This document shows positions 1-9,218 of a DNA stretch of 64,000 bases, piece after piece. Position numbers and translations under genes: made by a program. The notes beneath the pieces were generated by a model, which was not told where the DNA came from, did not search any database, and saw only the letters and a program-made list of their open reading frames with translations. Position 1 is the stretch's first letter. Every line of letters begins with the position of its first letter. Origin of the DNA: Bradyrhizobium pachyrhizi (lineage in GTDB: Bacteria; Pseudomonadota; Alphaproteobacteria; Rhizobiales; Xanthobacteraceae); the NCBI RefSeq assembly GCF_001189245.1, contig NZ_LFIQ01000051.1:170203-234202 (forward strand), written 5' to 3'.

Positions 1-180
1 ACGCATTCGCATTTCGCGACGAGACACCTGCCGCTAGGGCGTCAGAACCACACGACTTCACCGTCCGCTTCATGCGCACTCGTCAGTTGCGCAATCGGCG
101 TCCACCGCATCTCGACCCACGTTCGTGACGACCGCGAAGCGCCCCTCAATCGGGTGAGACGGGCGGAATTGGATCACTGA
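1..180 (-). repeat. Degenerate copy of a dispersed Rhizobiales repeat (probable)
   Basis: No convincing gene starts in the first 260 bases. Read on the minus strand, the stretch resembles from memory a non-coding sequence found in many copies in Bradyrhizobium-type genomes, with a run reading as cgtcacgaacgtgggtcgag followed by a Gly/Asp/Val-rich pseudo-reading frame. A 59-codon open frame on the plus strand from the left edge to base 180 resembles no family I know. The assignment is from memory of the repeat and not from alignment. Confidence 0.4.
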
Positions 181-264
181 TTTGCCCGACGACGGAAGCG
201 GGATTTTGCCCGTCGGGGTGATTTGTCGCAGCCATCGTGCGGTGGGCACGGAGCGTCGCGCCGC

Positions 265-897
265 TCAGCTTCCGAGCTGAATGGTGCGCTCCAGCGCCGC
301 GGCGAAGCCGTTAAGGGGGACGTTAAAGACGACGGCCTGCCCGTTGCTGATGTTCTGCGCGGCAACGGTGAGCGTTTTGGCCTTGCTGATAGTGTCGGTC
401 ACGACCGTGGGAAAGGATACCGGCAGCAAGCAACCTTGCGCCGTGCAGGTGGAAAAGCGTGTCTGCTCCAGATCCCTGCCGTCCAGCCTGAGGACGGCGC
501 CGGCGTCGAACTTCAGCCCGAACGGCATCAATATGTTGCCTTCGGCCTTTCCGTCCCTGGGAATCAGTTCGATGGCGAAGATTTGCTGATTGGTCTCCTT
601 GGCGAGTTGTGTCTGTCCGAGGGTACACAGCTTGGCCCCGCCGTCGAGCTGGCATTTGACGATCCAGTCTCCGTAGGTTTCGCTGATCGCGGAAGCACCC
701 TTGGGAATCTGGACGGCGCGGACAACGCCATCCATCGCGGACGTCTGGCTCCGCGTATCGATCTGCATGGAGACGGTGCTCCCACTGGCATCCGAAGCAT
801 CGGGAGTTCGGGCGGCTTGCGCCGAACCGACGCCGGCCATGACGACGAGAGCGACGATCGCCCGAAGACGCCTGTCTGCTGCGCTGACCATCACCAT
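265..897 (-). CDS. IalB-family (invasion-associated locus B) periplasmic protein
   Basis: The 210-residue protein begins with a basic stretch and a hydrophobic signal peptide (about residues 3-29, ending near GSAQA). The body has the IalB-type pattern: a YGDW-x-x-KC start of the domain near residue 77, a CTLGQ segment, and a CTAQGC cysteine pair near the C-terminus, suggesting disulfides in the periplasm. IalB was named for a Bartonella invasion locus, but many free-living Rhizobiales carry paralogues of unknown role, so no virulence function is implied. Two ATG codons lie two residues apart at the start. It stands alone, with no operon partner. Confidence 0.8.
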   Translation of the reverse strand: MVMVSAADRRLRAIVALVVMAGVGSAQAARTPDASDASGSTVSMQIDTRSQTSAMDGVVRAVQIPKGASAISETYGDWIVKCQLDGGAKLCTLGQTQLAKETNQQIFAIELIPRDGKAEGNILMPFGLKFDAGAVLRLDGRDLEQTRFSTCTAQGCLLPVSFPTVVTDTISKAKTLTVAAQNISNGQAVVFNVPLNGFAAALERTIQLGS

Positions 898-1201
898 TGC
901 ATTCGCTCCGCCTCGTTACGTCCCGAAACCGGTCTGCCTTTTCGTCGGCATATTCGTGGGTATATTTCCCACGTATCCGAGATACAGCTACTTGGAGAAC
1001 CGCTGATATGCAAGAGTTGATCGCCGCCGGCGTGATTGTCGCGATTTGTTGCGTTCTGCGGCGGGTATTTCTGGGCGATTGCACGTGAAGCCATGTCCTC
1101 GAACAAGGCCGCGAACAAGCAACAACGCAAATGGTAGTCCGGCGCCTCCACCTTGCTCCCGTGATTTGCCCGCGGGGCGCGTTTTCAACTAAGCTCGCCG
1201 G
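898..1201. other. Intergenic region with a possible 26-residue ORF
   Basis: About 300 bases between divergent genes. The only candidate is an ATG at 1008 ending at 1088 (26 codons, mostly hydrophobic, ending LGDCT), preceded by GGAGA at a fair ribosome-binding distance. Nothing else supports it, so it is noted here and not called as a gene. Promoters for the IalB-like gene (minus) and the acetyltransferase (plus) should lie here, but no clear consensus boxes are seen. Confidence 0.3.
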
Positions 1202-1666
1202 ATGGACATGCTCGTCAAGCTCTACGCCCTGCCCGATTCGCGGCCCGCCTACGATCGATTGCTCAAGGCCGGAATTGTCATGCGCCGCGCGCTCGCCCCG
1301 GAAAAGCACAGGGTTGTGGCCTGGGTGCGGGAGACATTCAGCGAGGCGTGGGCCAGCGAAACCGAGGTCGCGTTCAGCCGCCAACCGGTCTCCTGCTTCA
1401 TCGCGATCCAGCAAAAGAAGATCCTCGGATTCGCCTGCCACGACGCGGCCTGTCGCAACTTCTTCGGTCCGACCGGCGTCGCGCCGAAGGCGCAGCAGGG
1501 CGGAATCGGCAAGGCGCTGCTGTTCGCCTGCCTCGAGGACATGAAGCACCAGGGCTTCGGCTACGCGATCATCGGCGGCGTCGGGCCGGCGGAATTCTAT
1601 ACGAAAGCTGTCGGCGCGGTGGCCATCGAAGGCTCCGCGCCGGGAATCTATCGAGGATTGCTGTAG
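1202..1666 (+). CDS. GNAT-family N-acetyltransferase
   Basis: A 154-residue single-domain protein of the usual GNAT length. The acetyl-CoA pyrophosphate-binding segment appears as GVAPKAQQGGIGKALL (about residues 94-109, pattern Q/R-x-x-G-x-G/A), followed by a helix and the strand FGYAIIGGVGPAEFYTKAVGAV typical of motif B. The protein should transfer an acetyl group from acetyl-CoA to an amine; the substrate cannot be told from sequence. It is monocistronic, 87 bases ahead of the next gene on the same strand. Confidence 0.8.
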   Translation: MDMLVKLYALPDSRPAYDRLLKAGIVMRRALAPEKHRVVAWVRETFSEAWASETEVAFSRQPVSCFIAIQQKKILGFACHDAACRNFFGPTGVAPKAQQGGIGKALLFACLEDMKHQGFGYAIIGGVGPAEFYTKAVGAVAIEGSAPGIYRGLL

Positions 1667-1753
1667 CTGTGCCGCAGGTCCATTTTCCCGGTCTTGTCGC
1701 GCTACGAGACAGACTGACAATGTCTGCGTTCACGGAGATCGGGTAACCCAAGG

Positions 1754-2788
1754 ATGGCTGGCGGGTTGAAAATCACGACCGGCATCATCGCCGCGGTGCT
1801 GGTCATTGCAGCGGTGGCTCAGGTGCGCAGCGTGCTCGCCCCGCTTGCGGCCGCTCTGTTCATCATCGCGATCGTCTGGCCCGTTCAGCAACGGCTGCAG
1901 TCGTGGCTGCCGAAACTGCTCGCGCTCGCCATTACCATCGTTGTTACGGTTGCCACCTGCATCGCGTTTGCCTCGCTGGCAGGATGGGGGTTCGGCCGCG
2001 TCGGGCGCTCCTTGATCGCGGATGCGGCGCGGTATCAGGCCTTCTACGATGCCGCGGTGATCTGGCTCGACGGCCATGGCGTCTCGTTCGCCGGCGTCTG
2101 GGCGGAGCATTTCAATGTCGGCTGGCTGTTGCGCACCACGCAATACGTCACGGGCCGCGTCAACACCACATTGAGTTTCTGGCTCATCGCGCTGGTCTAT
2201 GTCGTGCTGGGACTTCTCGAGGTCGAGGACGCTGGTCGACGAATCCAGCGGTTGGAGAATCCCACAGCTGCGCGCGTCCTGCTCAAGGGCAGCAAAGCGA
2301 CGGCCGCCAAGTTTCGCAAATATATGCTGGTGCGGACGCAGATGAGCGCGGTCACGGGTCTCCTGGTCGGCCTGTTCGCCGCTGTAACCGGGTTGCCATT
2401 CGCATTCGAATGGGGCGTGATCGCCTTTGTCCTCAACTACGTTCCTTTCATCGGCCCTTTCATCGCGACGCTGTTCCCCACGCTGCTGGCCATGACGCAG
2501 TTCGAGAGCTGGCCCGCGGTGTTTGGCGTGTTCGCCTGTCTCAACGTCATCCAGTTCGTGGTAGGCAGCTATGTCGAACCGCGGGTGGCCGGCTCGACAT
2601 TGTCGATCTCGCCGTTTCTGGTGCTGTTTGCAATCTTCTTCTGGAGCTCGCTTTGGGGCCTGTTCGGGACCTTCATCGGTGTGCCGATCACGCTCGCTAT
2701 TCTGACCTTCTGTGCCGAGAGTCCGTCGGCCGCATGGATAGCCGATCTGTGTGGCGGATCGCACCAAGACAAGCCGGAAGCGTCCTAG
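1754..2788 (+). CDS. AI-2E/PerM-family inner-membrane transporter
   Basis: The 344-residue protein has about seven or eight hydrophobic segments: two near the N-terminus, one near 60-80, one around 140-155, then a cluster from 195 to 325. The layout and the C-terminal segments containing NYVPFIGPFIATLFPTLLA and GVPITLAI are hallmarks of the AI-2E/PerM/TqsA family. Members export small molecules or ions; the substrate here is unknown. The stop overlaps by four bases with the stop of the convergent metallophosphoesterase gene (shared CTAG). Confidence 0.88.
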   Translation: MAGGLKITTGIIAAVLVIAAVAQVRSVLAPLAAALFIIAIVWPVQQRLQSWLPKLLALAITIVVTVATCIAFASLAGWGFGRVGRSLIADAARYQAFYDAAVIWLDGHGVSFAGVWAEHFNVGWLLRTTQYVTGRVNTTLSFWLIALVYVVLGLLEVEDAGRRIQRLENPTAARVLLKGSKATAAKFRKYMLVRTQMSAVTGLLVGLFAAVTGLPFAFEWGVIAFVLNYVPFIGPFIATLFPTLLAMTQFESWPAVFGVFACLNVIQFVVGSYVEPRVAGSTLSISPFLVLFAIFFWSSLWGLFGTFIGVPITLAILTFCAESPSAAWIADLCGGSHQDKPEAS

Positions 2789-4530
2789 CCTGCGGCAATC
2801 TCAACCCGCTCGGGCTCGGCGAGGCAGAGCTTCCGGTCCGGGCCGACCATCATTTTGTGGATATAGAAATAGCTGGCTGCATCGTCGGCCCCCATCACCG
2901 GCGACGGGGCCGAGACGATCCTCGACGCACCACATGTACCGATCCAATCGATATGCCTGTGACCGTGCATCACCACCGAGCGATCGGAAAACCTTTGCAA
3001 CCTGCGTACAAACCAGCTGCCGTTGATCAAGGCTGTCCCAATGCGCTCGGCAAATGTCTTCACCGGCATGGGATATTCCATCACGTGATGATGTAACGCG
3101 ATGGTCCAGCATGCCGTCGGAAAATGACGGATCGCAGCCTCCAACCGCCGCGTTTGCGCTTCCGAAACCAAACCGAGCGCGTTGGTGAAGGAGAAGTGGG
3201 TTTCGGCGTTGGAGTTGAGAATGGCGATCCCGAGGCCACCGTCCTGGTCCGGCAGCAGGATCATTGGGAATTGATCATCGAACAGGCCGCGGAGTGCCGC
3301 TGCGCGGCGCACGCCCCCGTGCTGCGCAAACTGTGTTATCCGATCACGATAAGGGGCCAGCGCCTGGTTCAGCGTGGCCGACGGTTTGCCGGAACCGTCA
3401 ATGACGCGCACGCGATCGCCCTGGACGGCCGCGATCGCCGACAGGGCACGCATCTGCCGTAACCGCTTGCCAGGGCTGAACGGCAGGTCGAGGCGCGCGG
3501 GATTGGCACGATCCACGACGTTAACGTCATGATTGCCCGGAAGCATGATGATGCGTGCTGCGAGCTCGGGATGACCTGCCAATGCATCGAGAAATTCCGC
3601 CCATTCGCCGGGCCGGCCGGCGTCCGTCATATCGCCGCTGATCAGCACATGGTCGAGCGGATCAACGGTGTGAATTTCGGCAAGGCGAGCCAACACGCGA
3701 TTGAAGTGTTCGTTTCCCCGCGGACCGGCGGTCCCGCTTTCGATGCGGAAGCCGTACCGCTCGCCGACCACGTGAAGATCGGATAGATGTGCAAGGCGCC
3801 AGCAGCGGCCTCCGGACGGCGTCGCGTCGAATCCGGCCAGGTCGGCCGGTTGTTCCATACTGGCATCGGCCACGCTCCAGGCCAGTGACGCGACCGCAAG
3901 ATAGCAGGACACCAGCACCACGGCGTTCGCGAACGTCGGCAACACCAGACGATGGATCAGAACAAGGTCATTGACGGTCGCAGCCCATTGCGAGGCAGGC
4001 CAGACCAGGGCCGCGATCAATGCCGCCCCCGCGGAGAGCAGTATGCCGGCGCCGATCGAGCAACCGCGGCGCAGCCTCGTGCGAGAGGCAGGAGTTGCGC
4101 CGGTGCGCCAAAGCAGCTCCGCCAGATGGCCCAGTGCCTCGCGCGTGAAGGCATAACTCGGTTGAACCGCGAGCGCGTTCAGCGACCAGAAGCTTGTTTC
4201 CGCGATTTGAAGCAGCGGTCGCCCGCCGAGCCATCCCAACGCCGCGATCGCAATCAGCGCCAGCACGGCGCCCACTTCGGACAGGGCAAGAGCGTGTTGC
4301 GAAACGCTCGAAATCCAGGCGGATGCGACCAGTGGCGCAAGGCCGAGCAGCACGCCCGGAAGCAGAAGCGAAACCGTCCAGGCGAACAACAGTTTCGCCG
4401 GGCTTATCTCAACCAGAAGGCTACCCAAGATCGCGAACAACGAACGCTGTTCCGGGCTGGCGGCATTGTCCTCAAAGTCGCCGTGGCGGGGATCAAGCAG
4501 CACGCCGACGTCCTCCGTTACACGGCGCAT
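2785..4530 (-). CDS. Membrane-anchored calcineurin-like metallophosphoesterase
   Basis: The 581-residue protein has an N-terminal half with four or so hydrophobic helices (about 45-75, 85-105, 155-180, 195-220) and a C-terminal metallophosphoesterase domain. Metal-binding motifs appear in order: D-L-H (HLSDLHV, near 250), GDMTD (near 300), GNHD (GNHDVN, near 330), then HHHV (near 477) and GHRH (HGHRHIDW, near 525). These supply the two-metal site of calcineurin-like phosphoesterases. The substrate is unknown; the membrane anchor suggests a lipid-linked or envelope substrate, which is inference only. Confidence 0.85.
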   Translation of the reverse strand: MRRVTEDVGVLLDPRHGDFEDNAASPEQRSLFAILGSLLVEISPAKLLFAWTVSLLLPGVLLGLAPLVASAWISSVSQHALALSEVGAVLALIAIAALGWLGGRPLLQIAETSFWSLNALAVQPSYAFTREALGHLAELLWRTGATPASRTRLRRGCSIGAGILLSAGAALIAALVWPASQWAATVNDLVLIHRLVLPTFANAVVLVSCYLAVASLAWSVADASMEQPADLAGFDATPSGGRCWRLAHLSDLHVVGERYGFRIESGTAGPRGNEHFNRVLARLAEIHTVDPLDHVLISGDMTDAGRPGEWAEFLDALAGHPELAARIIMLPGNHDVNVVDRANPARLDLPFSPGKRLRQMRALSAIAAVQGDRVRVIDGSGKPSATLNQALAPYRDRITQFAQHGGVRRAAALRGLFDDQFPMILLPDQDGGLGIAILNSNAETHFSFTNALGLVSEAQTRRLEAAIRHFPTACWTIALHHHVMEYPMPVKTFAERIGTALINGSWFVRRLQRFSDRSVVMHGHRHIDWIGTCGASRIVSAPSPVMGADDAASYFYIHKMMVGPDRKLCLAEPERVEIAAG

Positions 4531-4569
4531 TCTGTCACAAACCGCTTCAGACCAACATACGCGTCAGCC

Positions 4570-5708
4570 TTAGCGCAGCTTCCCGAAGAACTCGCGCACC
4601 TCGCCGATGAACAGCTCGGGTTGCTCGAACGCCGAGAAATGTCCGCCTTTCGGCATCTCGCTCCAGTGCTGGATGTTGGTGAAGTTTGTCTCCATCCATT
4701 TGCGGACCGGCGTGACGATCTCCTTGGGGAACACGGCAACGCCGGTCGGCACGCTCACCTTGTGCGGGGTTCGCTTGCCCGGCCCAAAACTTTCCCAATA
4801 GAGCCGCGCCGACGACGCAGCGGTCGCGGTGACCCAGTACAGCATGACGTTGTCGAGCAGTTCGTCGCGGCCGAGGATGTTTTCCGGATGGCCGTCGCAA
4901 TCGGTCCAGGCCCAGAATTTTTCCAGGATCCAGGCCGCCTGCCCGCTCGGGGAATCCGTCAGGCCATAGCCTAGCGTCTGCGGCCGGGTGGACTGCTGCT
5001 TGGAATAGCCGGAATCCCAGTCGGCATAATATTTGATGCCGTTGAGTGCCCTCGTCTCCTCCGGCGTCGGCTGCCCCTCGACATTGGGCCGGGTCGACAT
5101 CGCAAGCGTGATGTGGATGCCGGCGCAGTGCGCCGCATCCTGTCCGCCGATCGCAGTCGTGACCGCGGAGCCCAGTCGCCGCCTTGCGCGAAATAGCTGG
5201 CGTAGCCGAGCCGCTGCATCAGGACGGCCCAGGATTTGGCGATCCGGTCGACGCCCCAGCCCGTCGCTATGGGCTTGGCCGAGAAGCCGAAGCCCGGCAG
5301 TGACGGACACACCACGTGGAAGGCATCGGCCGCGCGGCCGCCATGCGCCACGGGATCGGTCAGCGGTTCGATCACCTTGTGGAATTCGACCACCGATCCC
5401 GGCCAGCCATGGGTGATGATCAACGGCCGCGCCTCCGGATGCTTCGAGCGGACATGGATGAAGTGGATGTCGAGCCCGTCGATTTCGGTGGTGAACTGGC
5501 TGAAGCGGTTGAGCCGCGCCTCGCGCTGCTGCCAGTCATAGGTCTCGGCCCAATAATGGCAGACGTCCTTGATCCATTGCAGCGGCGCGCCCTGGCTCCA
5601 GTCGTCGACCAGTTCGGCTTCCGGCCAGCGGGTCCGGCGCAGCCGACTACGCAGATCCTCGAGGACATCGTCGCTGACGGCGATGCGGAACGGGCTGATG
5701 GCGGTCAT
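4570..5708 (-). pseudogene. Epoxide hydrolase (EHN/alpha-beta hydrolase), frameshifted
   Basis: Two overlapping frames together make one epoxide hydrolase of about 380 residues. The first (start 5708) encodes the EHN N-terminal domain and runs to AQGGDW, the nucleophile elbow (catalytic Asp). The frame then changes, and the rest (GSAVTTAIG onward, with the cap region and the C-terminal KGGHFSAFEQPE holding the catalytic His) lies in the other frame, ending at 4570. The break is a G run (CCC at 5171-5173 on the plus strand) where one more base would restore GGDWGSAVT. Either a real inactivating deletion or a homopolymer sequencing error. Confidence 0.85.
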
Positions 5709-5851
5709 GGCGTCTCCCCGGGGATGCTGAACTTTCGGGGAAGATAGGCTCGCGAAGCCTGCCGATCAAATCCGCAGCCGTAATTTGCGGCGCCTCTCTC
5801 CGTCGTCTGCACAAACCCTGCACGACAAAGTCCATCACGGCCGCCGCCATC

Positions 5852-6361
5852 TTGTTAAGAGAGGCGGCGATGGCTCGGCGTGAATCGCGCACGATCGAGG
5901 CACGCATATCGCATCTCACGGAGATTCCTCTGGCACTCTATCTGACGAGCATCCTGAACGCGCAAGACGTTCTGTTGAAGCTGGGATTGCCGCTGATCAT
6001 CATGTTCTCAGCGGGGTGGATCATCATCCGGCGATGGATGCTGATGCCCGGCATCGCTGCGTCAGGATTTTCGCCGGCCGCATCGGCGGCCCTGTTCGCC
6101 CCCGTTCTCCTCGTCATCTACTTCTGCTTGCTGCAATCCAGCATGCAGGACGGCATTGCCGCGCATGCGGAGCTCGTCATTTTATACGGCGCGATTTTCG
6201 CACCGACATTTCTTCTGCTCGTTCCGTTCGGGGTCGCTTCCCTGATCCGGATGCGCCGGCAAGGCAAGCCGCTCGGCAATGGGCTGCTGTGTATCGCATT
6301 TGCTGCCTGGCCGATCCTGCAGGTGGCGTGGATGTGTCTGCTGTTCGGCGAGTGGGAATAG
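5852..6361 (+). CDS. Small multi-spanning membrane protein of unknown function
   Basis: A 169-residue protein with four to five hydrophobic segments (about 38-58, 75-93, 105-128, 145-163) and an Arg-rich N-terminus. No family is recognised. An internal ATG at 5870 (MARRESRT) is an alternative start giving 163 residues. It sits between the divergent broken epoxide hydrolase and the convergent formaldehyde-cluster gene, with no operon partner. Confidence 0.55.
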   Translation: MLREAAMARRESRTIEARISHLTEIPLALYLTSILNAQDVLLKLGLPLIIMFSAGWIIIRRWMLMPGIAASGFSPAASAALFAPVLLVIYFCLLQSSMQDGIAAHAELVILYGAIFAPTFLLLVPFGVASLIRMRRQGKPLGNGLLCIAFAAWPILQVAWMCLLFGEWE

Positions 6362-6370
6362 CTTGCCGGG

Positions 6371-7324
6371 CTATTTGCCGATCGCCGCCTCGAGCAGTGC
6401 CTGGGCCTGCCTGGTGGCCGCGGCGAAGGCCGGCTGTTGCGGCGCGCGCTCGGTGAAGCAGCGCTTGAACGCATCCTCGCCCTGTTGGTGCAGGTCGCCG
6501 AGCTTGTCATAGGCCTGCCTGCTGATCTGCTTGCGCTCGAGCTTCTCGGCCGCCGCATCGGCCTTCTTGTTGTAGTCGGTGCGGATCGCGGTGCAGGCCG
6601 GCACTTGCACCGCCGGCTCGATCTCGGCATAGGCGACATACATCTTGCCGCCGGCGAGCGCCGACACGAACACCTCGTCGGCCCTGTCGGGGAACGAATC
6701 CTGGGTGCGGCCGGCCAGGAAGCCGTAAGCCAGGGTGGCCGACGCCGGCTTGGCGATCGGCAAGTCGTCGAAATTGACCACCGCAGCATCGGTCGAGATC
6801 GCCTGGGTGTAGAGACCCTCGAACTTCAGGGCGGCATCGACCTGCTGCGGCAGGTTCTTGCTGCCCTTGTCCCACCAGGTCTTGTGTTCGTGCAGCCAGC
6901 GCGTGAACAGAGACTCGGTGGTGACGATGATATGGGCTTTCGGCTCGACGAAGCTGCCGTCGGCACGCTTTTCTCCGATCTTTGCCCCGTCCCTGCCGGT
7001 GTCGGCATCGAAGCGCAGGCCGTCCAGCATGCCGAACCCCATATCGCCTTTATATAGAGTGTCGAGGTTGAGCTGGGCGGGAGCAAAGCCCGGCCGGGCG
7101 GGCTGGGACAGGATGGCCGTCAGCTGCCCCTTCAGCTCGTCGCGCGCGGCCGCCTCGGCCTTGTCGACGGCCTCATTGATCTTGTTGTCGTTCGACAGCT
7201 TGGCGAATTTGGCGATCGCGGCGTCACGCGCGGCGATATAGCGGTCTTCCGGCGATGCGGCGCGAGCCGGCGAAAGCAGCAGGATCGGGGAAAGGACGAG
7301 GGCAAAGCGGAAAATAAAATGCAT
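6371..7324 (-). CDS. Exported protein of unknown function, downstream of gfa
   Basis: The 317-residue protein starts with a clear signal peptide (MHFIFRFALVLSPILLLSPARA). The mature part is helical with charged Lys/Asp/Glu stretches and no motif I recognise. It is the last gene in the minus-strand run xoxF, cytochrome, formaldehyde dehydrogenase, gfa, after a gap of 137 bases, so it may be only loosely linked to that operon. The start codon lies inside an 11-base inverted repeat (7320-7351); a second in-frame ATG lies at 7348. Function is not assigned. Confidence 0.7.
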   Translation of the reverse strand: MHFIFRFALVLSPILLLSPARAASPEDRYIAARDAAIAKFAKLSNDNKINEAVDKAEAAARDELKGQLTAILSQPARPGFAPAQLNLDTLYKGDMGFGMLDGLRFDADTGRDGAKIGEKRADGSFVEPKAHIIVTTESLFTRWLHEHKTWWDKGSKNLPQQVDAALKFEGLYTQAISTDAAVVNFDDLPIAKPASATLAYGFLAGRTQDSFPDRADEVFVSALAGGKMYVAYAEIEPAVQVPACTAIRTDYNKKADAAAEKLERKQISRQAYDKLGDLHQQGEDAFKRCFTERAPQQPAFAAATRQAQALLEAAIGK

Positions 7325-7351
7325 GCCCTGTGGTCGTCCGCAGGGCATGCA
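7320..7351 (-). promoter_or_regulatory. Inverted repeat spanning the start codon of the 6371-7324 gene
   Basis: Arms tgcatgccctg (7320-7330) and cagggcatgca (7341-7351) are perfectly complementary over 11 bases with a 10-base loop. In the transcript the hairpin would bury the ATG at 7324 and the alternative ATG at 7348. It could repress translation or be an operator. Sequence-level observation; role inferred. Confidence 0.45.
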
Positions 7352-7461
7352 AGGTTCAAGGTCACGGGTACTACCAGCATATCCCTCGCCGGCAGACCCT
7401 CTGCCGGCGCAGGATCTCGTCAAGGCGAGTCGGTCAGGCCGCCTTTGGCACGGTGCCGTCG

Positions 7462-8025
7462 TCAGGCCGCCTTGGACTTCGCCACGTGGGTGGCGATCGC
7501 GTCCATCAACGGCGGCGACAGGCAATCATAGGGCTCGAGTCCAAGCTCCTTGAGCCGCGACCTGATCCCGGCCATATCGGCCGGCTTGACGCCGGACTCG
7601 ATCACCGACGACACGAAGGCGGCAAATCCGGGCGCTGCCGAGCCGGACTCCTGGAACAACTCGGGATGGATGAAATCGAGGCCATAGAACGGATGGCCCT
7701 TGTTCTCGATCCGGCCGTACATGTGGGTGCCGCATCCGGTGCAGGCATGGCGCTGGATCACCGCCGCCGCATCGACGATCTTCAGCTTGTCGCCGTTCTC
7801 CAGCACGGTGACGTTCTCGCGCGGCACCACCGCGACCACCGAGAAGGTGGCGCCCGAAGGCTTCCAGCATTTGGTGCAGCCGCAGGCATGGTTGTGGGCG
7901 ACGTCGCCCTTAATGCCGACCTTGACCGGCTTGTCCGCGCATTTGCAGACGAGCGTGCCGCCGGCAAAACTGCCGGAGCCTTGCTTGACGCCATTGTCGA
8001 CCGACGGGTGGATATGAACAGTCAT
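7462..8025 (-). CDS. gfa: S-(hydroxymethyl)glutathione synthase (glutathione-dependent formaldehyde-activating enzyme)
   Basis: The 187-residue protein has the GFA zinc-binding layout: C-K-C near residue 29, [11 protein letters not shown] near 50-60 and [10 protein letters not shown] near 93-103. The enzyme accelerates addition of formaldehyde to glutathione, giving S-hydroxymethylglutathione in the cytoplasm, the substrate of the dehydrogenase encoded 33 bases upstream. Length and C-terminus match the full-length Gfa family and not short GFA-domain paralogues. Placement behind xoxF supports a role in removing formaldehyde made by methanol oxidation. Confidence 0.93.
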   Translation of the reverse strand: MTVHIHPSVDNGVKQGSGSFAGGTLVCKCADKPVKVGIKGDVAHNHACGCTKCWKPSGATFSVVAVVPRENVTVLENGDKLKIVDAAAVIQRHACTGCGTHMYGRIENKGHPFYGLDFIHPELFQESGSAAPGFAAFVSSVIESGVKPADMAGIRSRLKELGLEPYDCLSPPLMDAIATHVAKSKAA

Positions 8026-8058
8026 TGACCTATCCTCCTAGTGCTTGGTGTTTTGATT

Positions 8059-9180
8059 TCAGAATACGACGACCGAACGGATCGATTTTCCCTCGTGCAT
8101 CAGGTCGAAGCCCTTGTTGATCTCGTCGAGTTTCAGCACGTGGGTGATCATCGGATCGATCTGGATCTTTCCGCCCATGTACCAGTCGACGATCTTCGGC
8201 ACGTCGGTGCGGCCGCGCGCGCCGCCGAAGGCCGTGCCCTTCCAGACGCGTCCGGTGACGAGCTGGAACGGCCGGGTCGCGATCTCCTTGCCGGACTCCG
8301 CGACACCGATCACCACCGAGACGCCCCAGCCGCGATGGCAGGCTTCCAGCGCCTGCCGCATCACGTTGGTGTTGCCGGTGCAGTCGAAGGTGTAGTCGGC
8401 ACCGCCGTCGGTCAGGCCCACCAGGTGCTGCACGATGTCGCCGCCCACCTTGGTCGGATTGACGAAATGCGTCATGCCGAACTGCTTGCCCCAGGCTTCC
8501 TTGGAGTCATTGATATCGACGCCGATGATCTTGTCGGCGCCGACCATCTTGGCGCCCTGGATCACGTTGAGGCCGATGCCGCCGAGGCCGAACACCACCA
8601 CGTTGGAGCCCGGCGTCACCTTGGCGGTGTTGACGACCGCGCCGACACCGGTGGTGACGCCGCAGCCGATGTAGCAGCTCTTGTCGAACGGCGCGTCCTC
8701 GCGAATCTTGGCCACCGCGATCTCGGGCAGCACGGTGAAGTTCGAGAAGGTCGAGCAGCCCATATAGTGGAAGACCGTCTTGCCCTTGTAGCTGAAGCGC
8801 GAGGTGCCGTCGGGCATCACGCCCTTGCCCTGGGTGGCGCGGATCGCGGTGCAGAGATTGGTCTTCTGGCTCAGGCAGCTTTTGCACTGCCGGCATTCCG
8901 GCGTGTAGAGCGGGATCACGTGATCGCCCGGCTTCACCGACGTGACGCCGGCGCCGACCTCGCGAACGATGCCCGCACCTTCGTGCCCGAGGATCGAGGG
9001 AAAGATGCCCTCGCTGTCGAAGCCGTCGAGCGTGTAGGCATCGGTGTGACAGATGCCCGTCGCCTTGATCTCGACCAGGACCTCGCCGGCCTTGGGGCCC
9101 TCCAGATCGAGCTCGACGATCTCAAGCGGCTTCTTTGCTTCAAATGCGACTGCGGCGCGGGTCTTCATCTTGGTCTCCAC
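8059..9180 (-). CDS. frmA: S-(hydroxymethyl)glutathione dehydrogenase (class III alcohol dehydrogenase)
   Basis: The 373-residue zinc alcohol dehydrogenase has the class III signature: the catalytic zinc Cys in GICHTDAY (near 46), GHEGAGIV (near 70), the structural-zinc cysteines in [17 protein letters not shown] (near 95-111), and the nucleotide-binding [14 protein letters not shown] (near 200). It oxidises S-hydroxymethylglutathione to S-formylglutathione with NAD+. A second ATG at 9168 (MKTRAAVAF) is the more usual start for this family and gives 369 residues. It lies 38 bases after the cytochrome gene, in the xoxF-gfa run. Often named flhA in Rhizobiales and Paracoccus, not to be confused with the flagellar flhA. 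Confidence 0.93.
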   Translation of the reverse strand: METKMKTRAAVAFEAKKPLEIVELDLEGPKAGEVLVEIKATGICHTDAYTLDGFDSEGIFPSILGHEGAGIVREVGAGVTSVKPGDHVIPLYTPECRQCKSCLSQKTNLCTAIRATQGKGVMPDGTSRFSYKGKTVFHYMGCSTFSNFTVLPEIAVAKIREDAPFDKSCYIGCGVTTGVGAVVNTAKVTPGSNVVVFGLGGIGLNVIQGAKMVGADKIIGVDINDSKEAWGKQFGMTHFVNPTKVGGDIVQHLVGLTDGGADYTFDCTGNTNVMRQALEACHRGWGVSVVIGVAESGKEIATRPFQLVTGRVWKGTAFGGARGRTDVPKIVDWYMGGKIQIDPMITHVLKLDEINKGFDLMHEGKSIRSVVVF

Positions 9181-9218
9181 AAAACGTCAAACAGGTTTCT
9201 CGTTCGCACCGGACGGGC

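Noticed and set aside
323..1720. 465-codon minus-strand frame crossing the IalB-like and acetyltransferase genes
   Set aside because: It runs across two real genes and the spacer, is Arg-rich, and matches no family.
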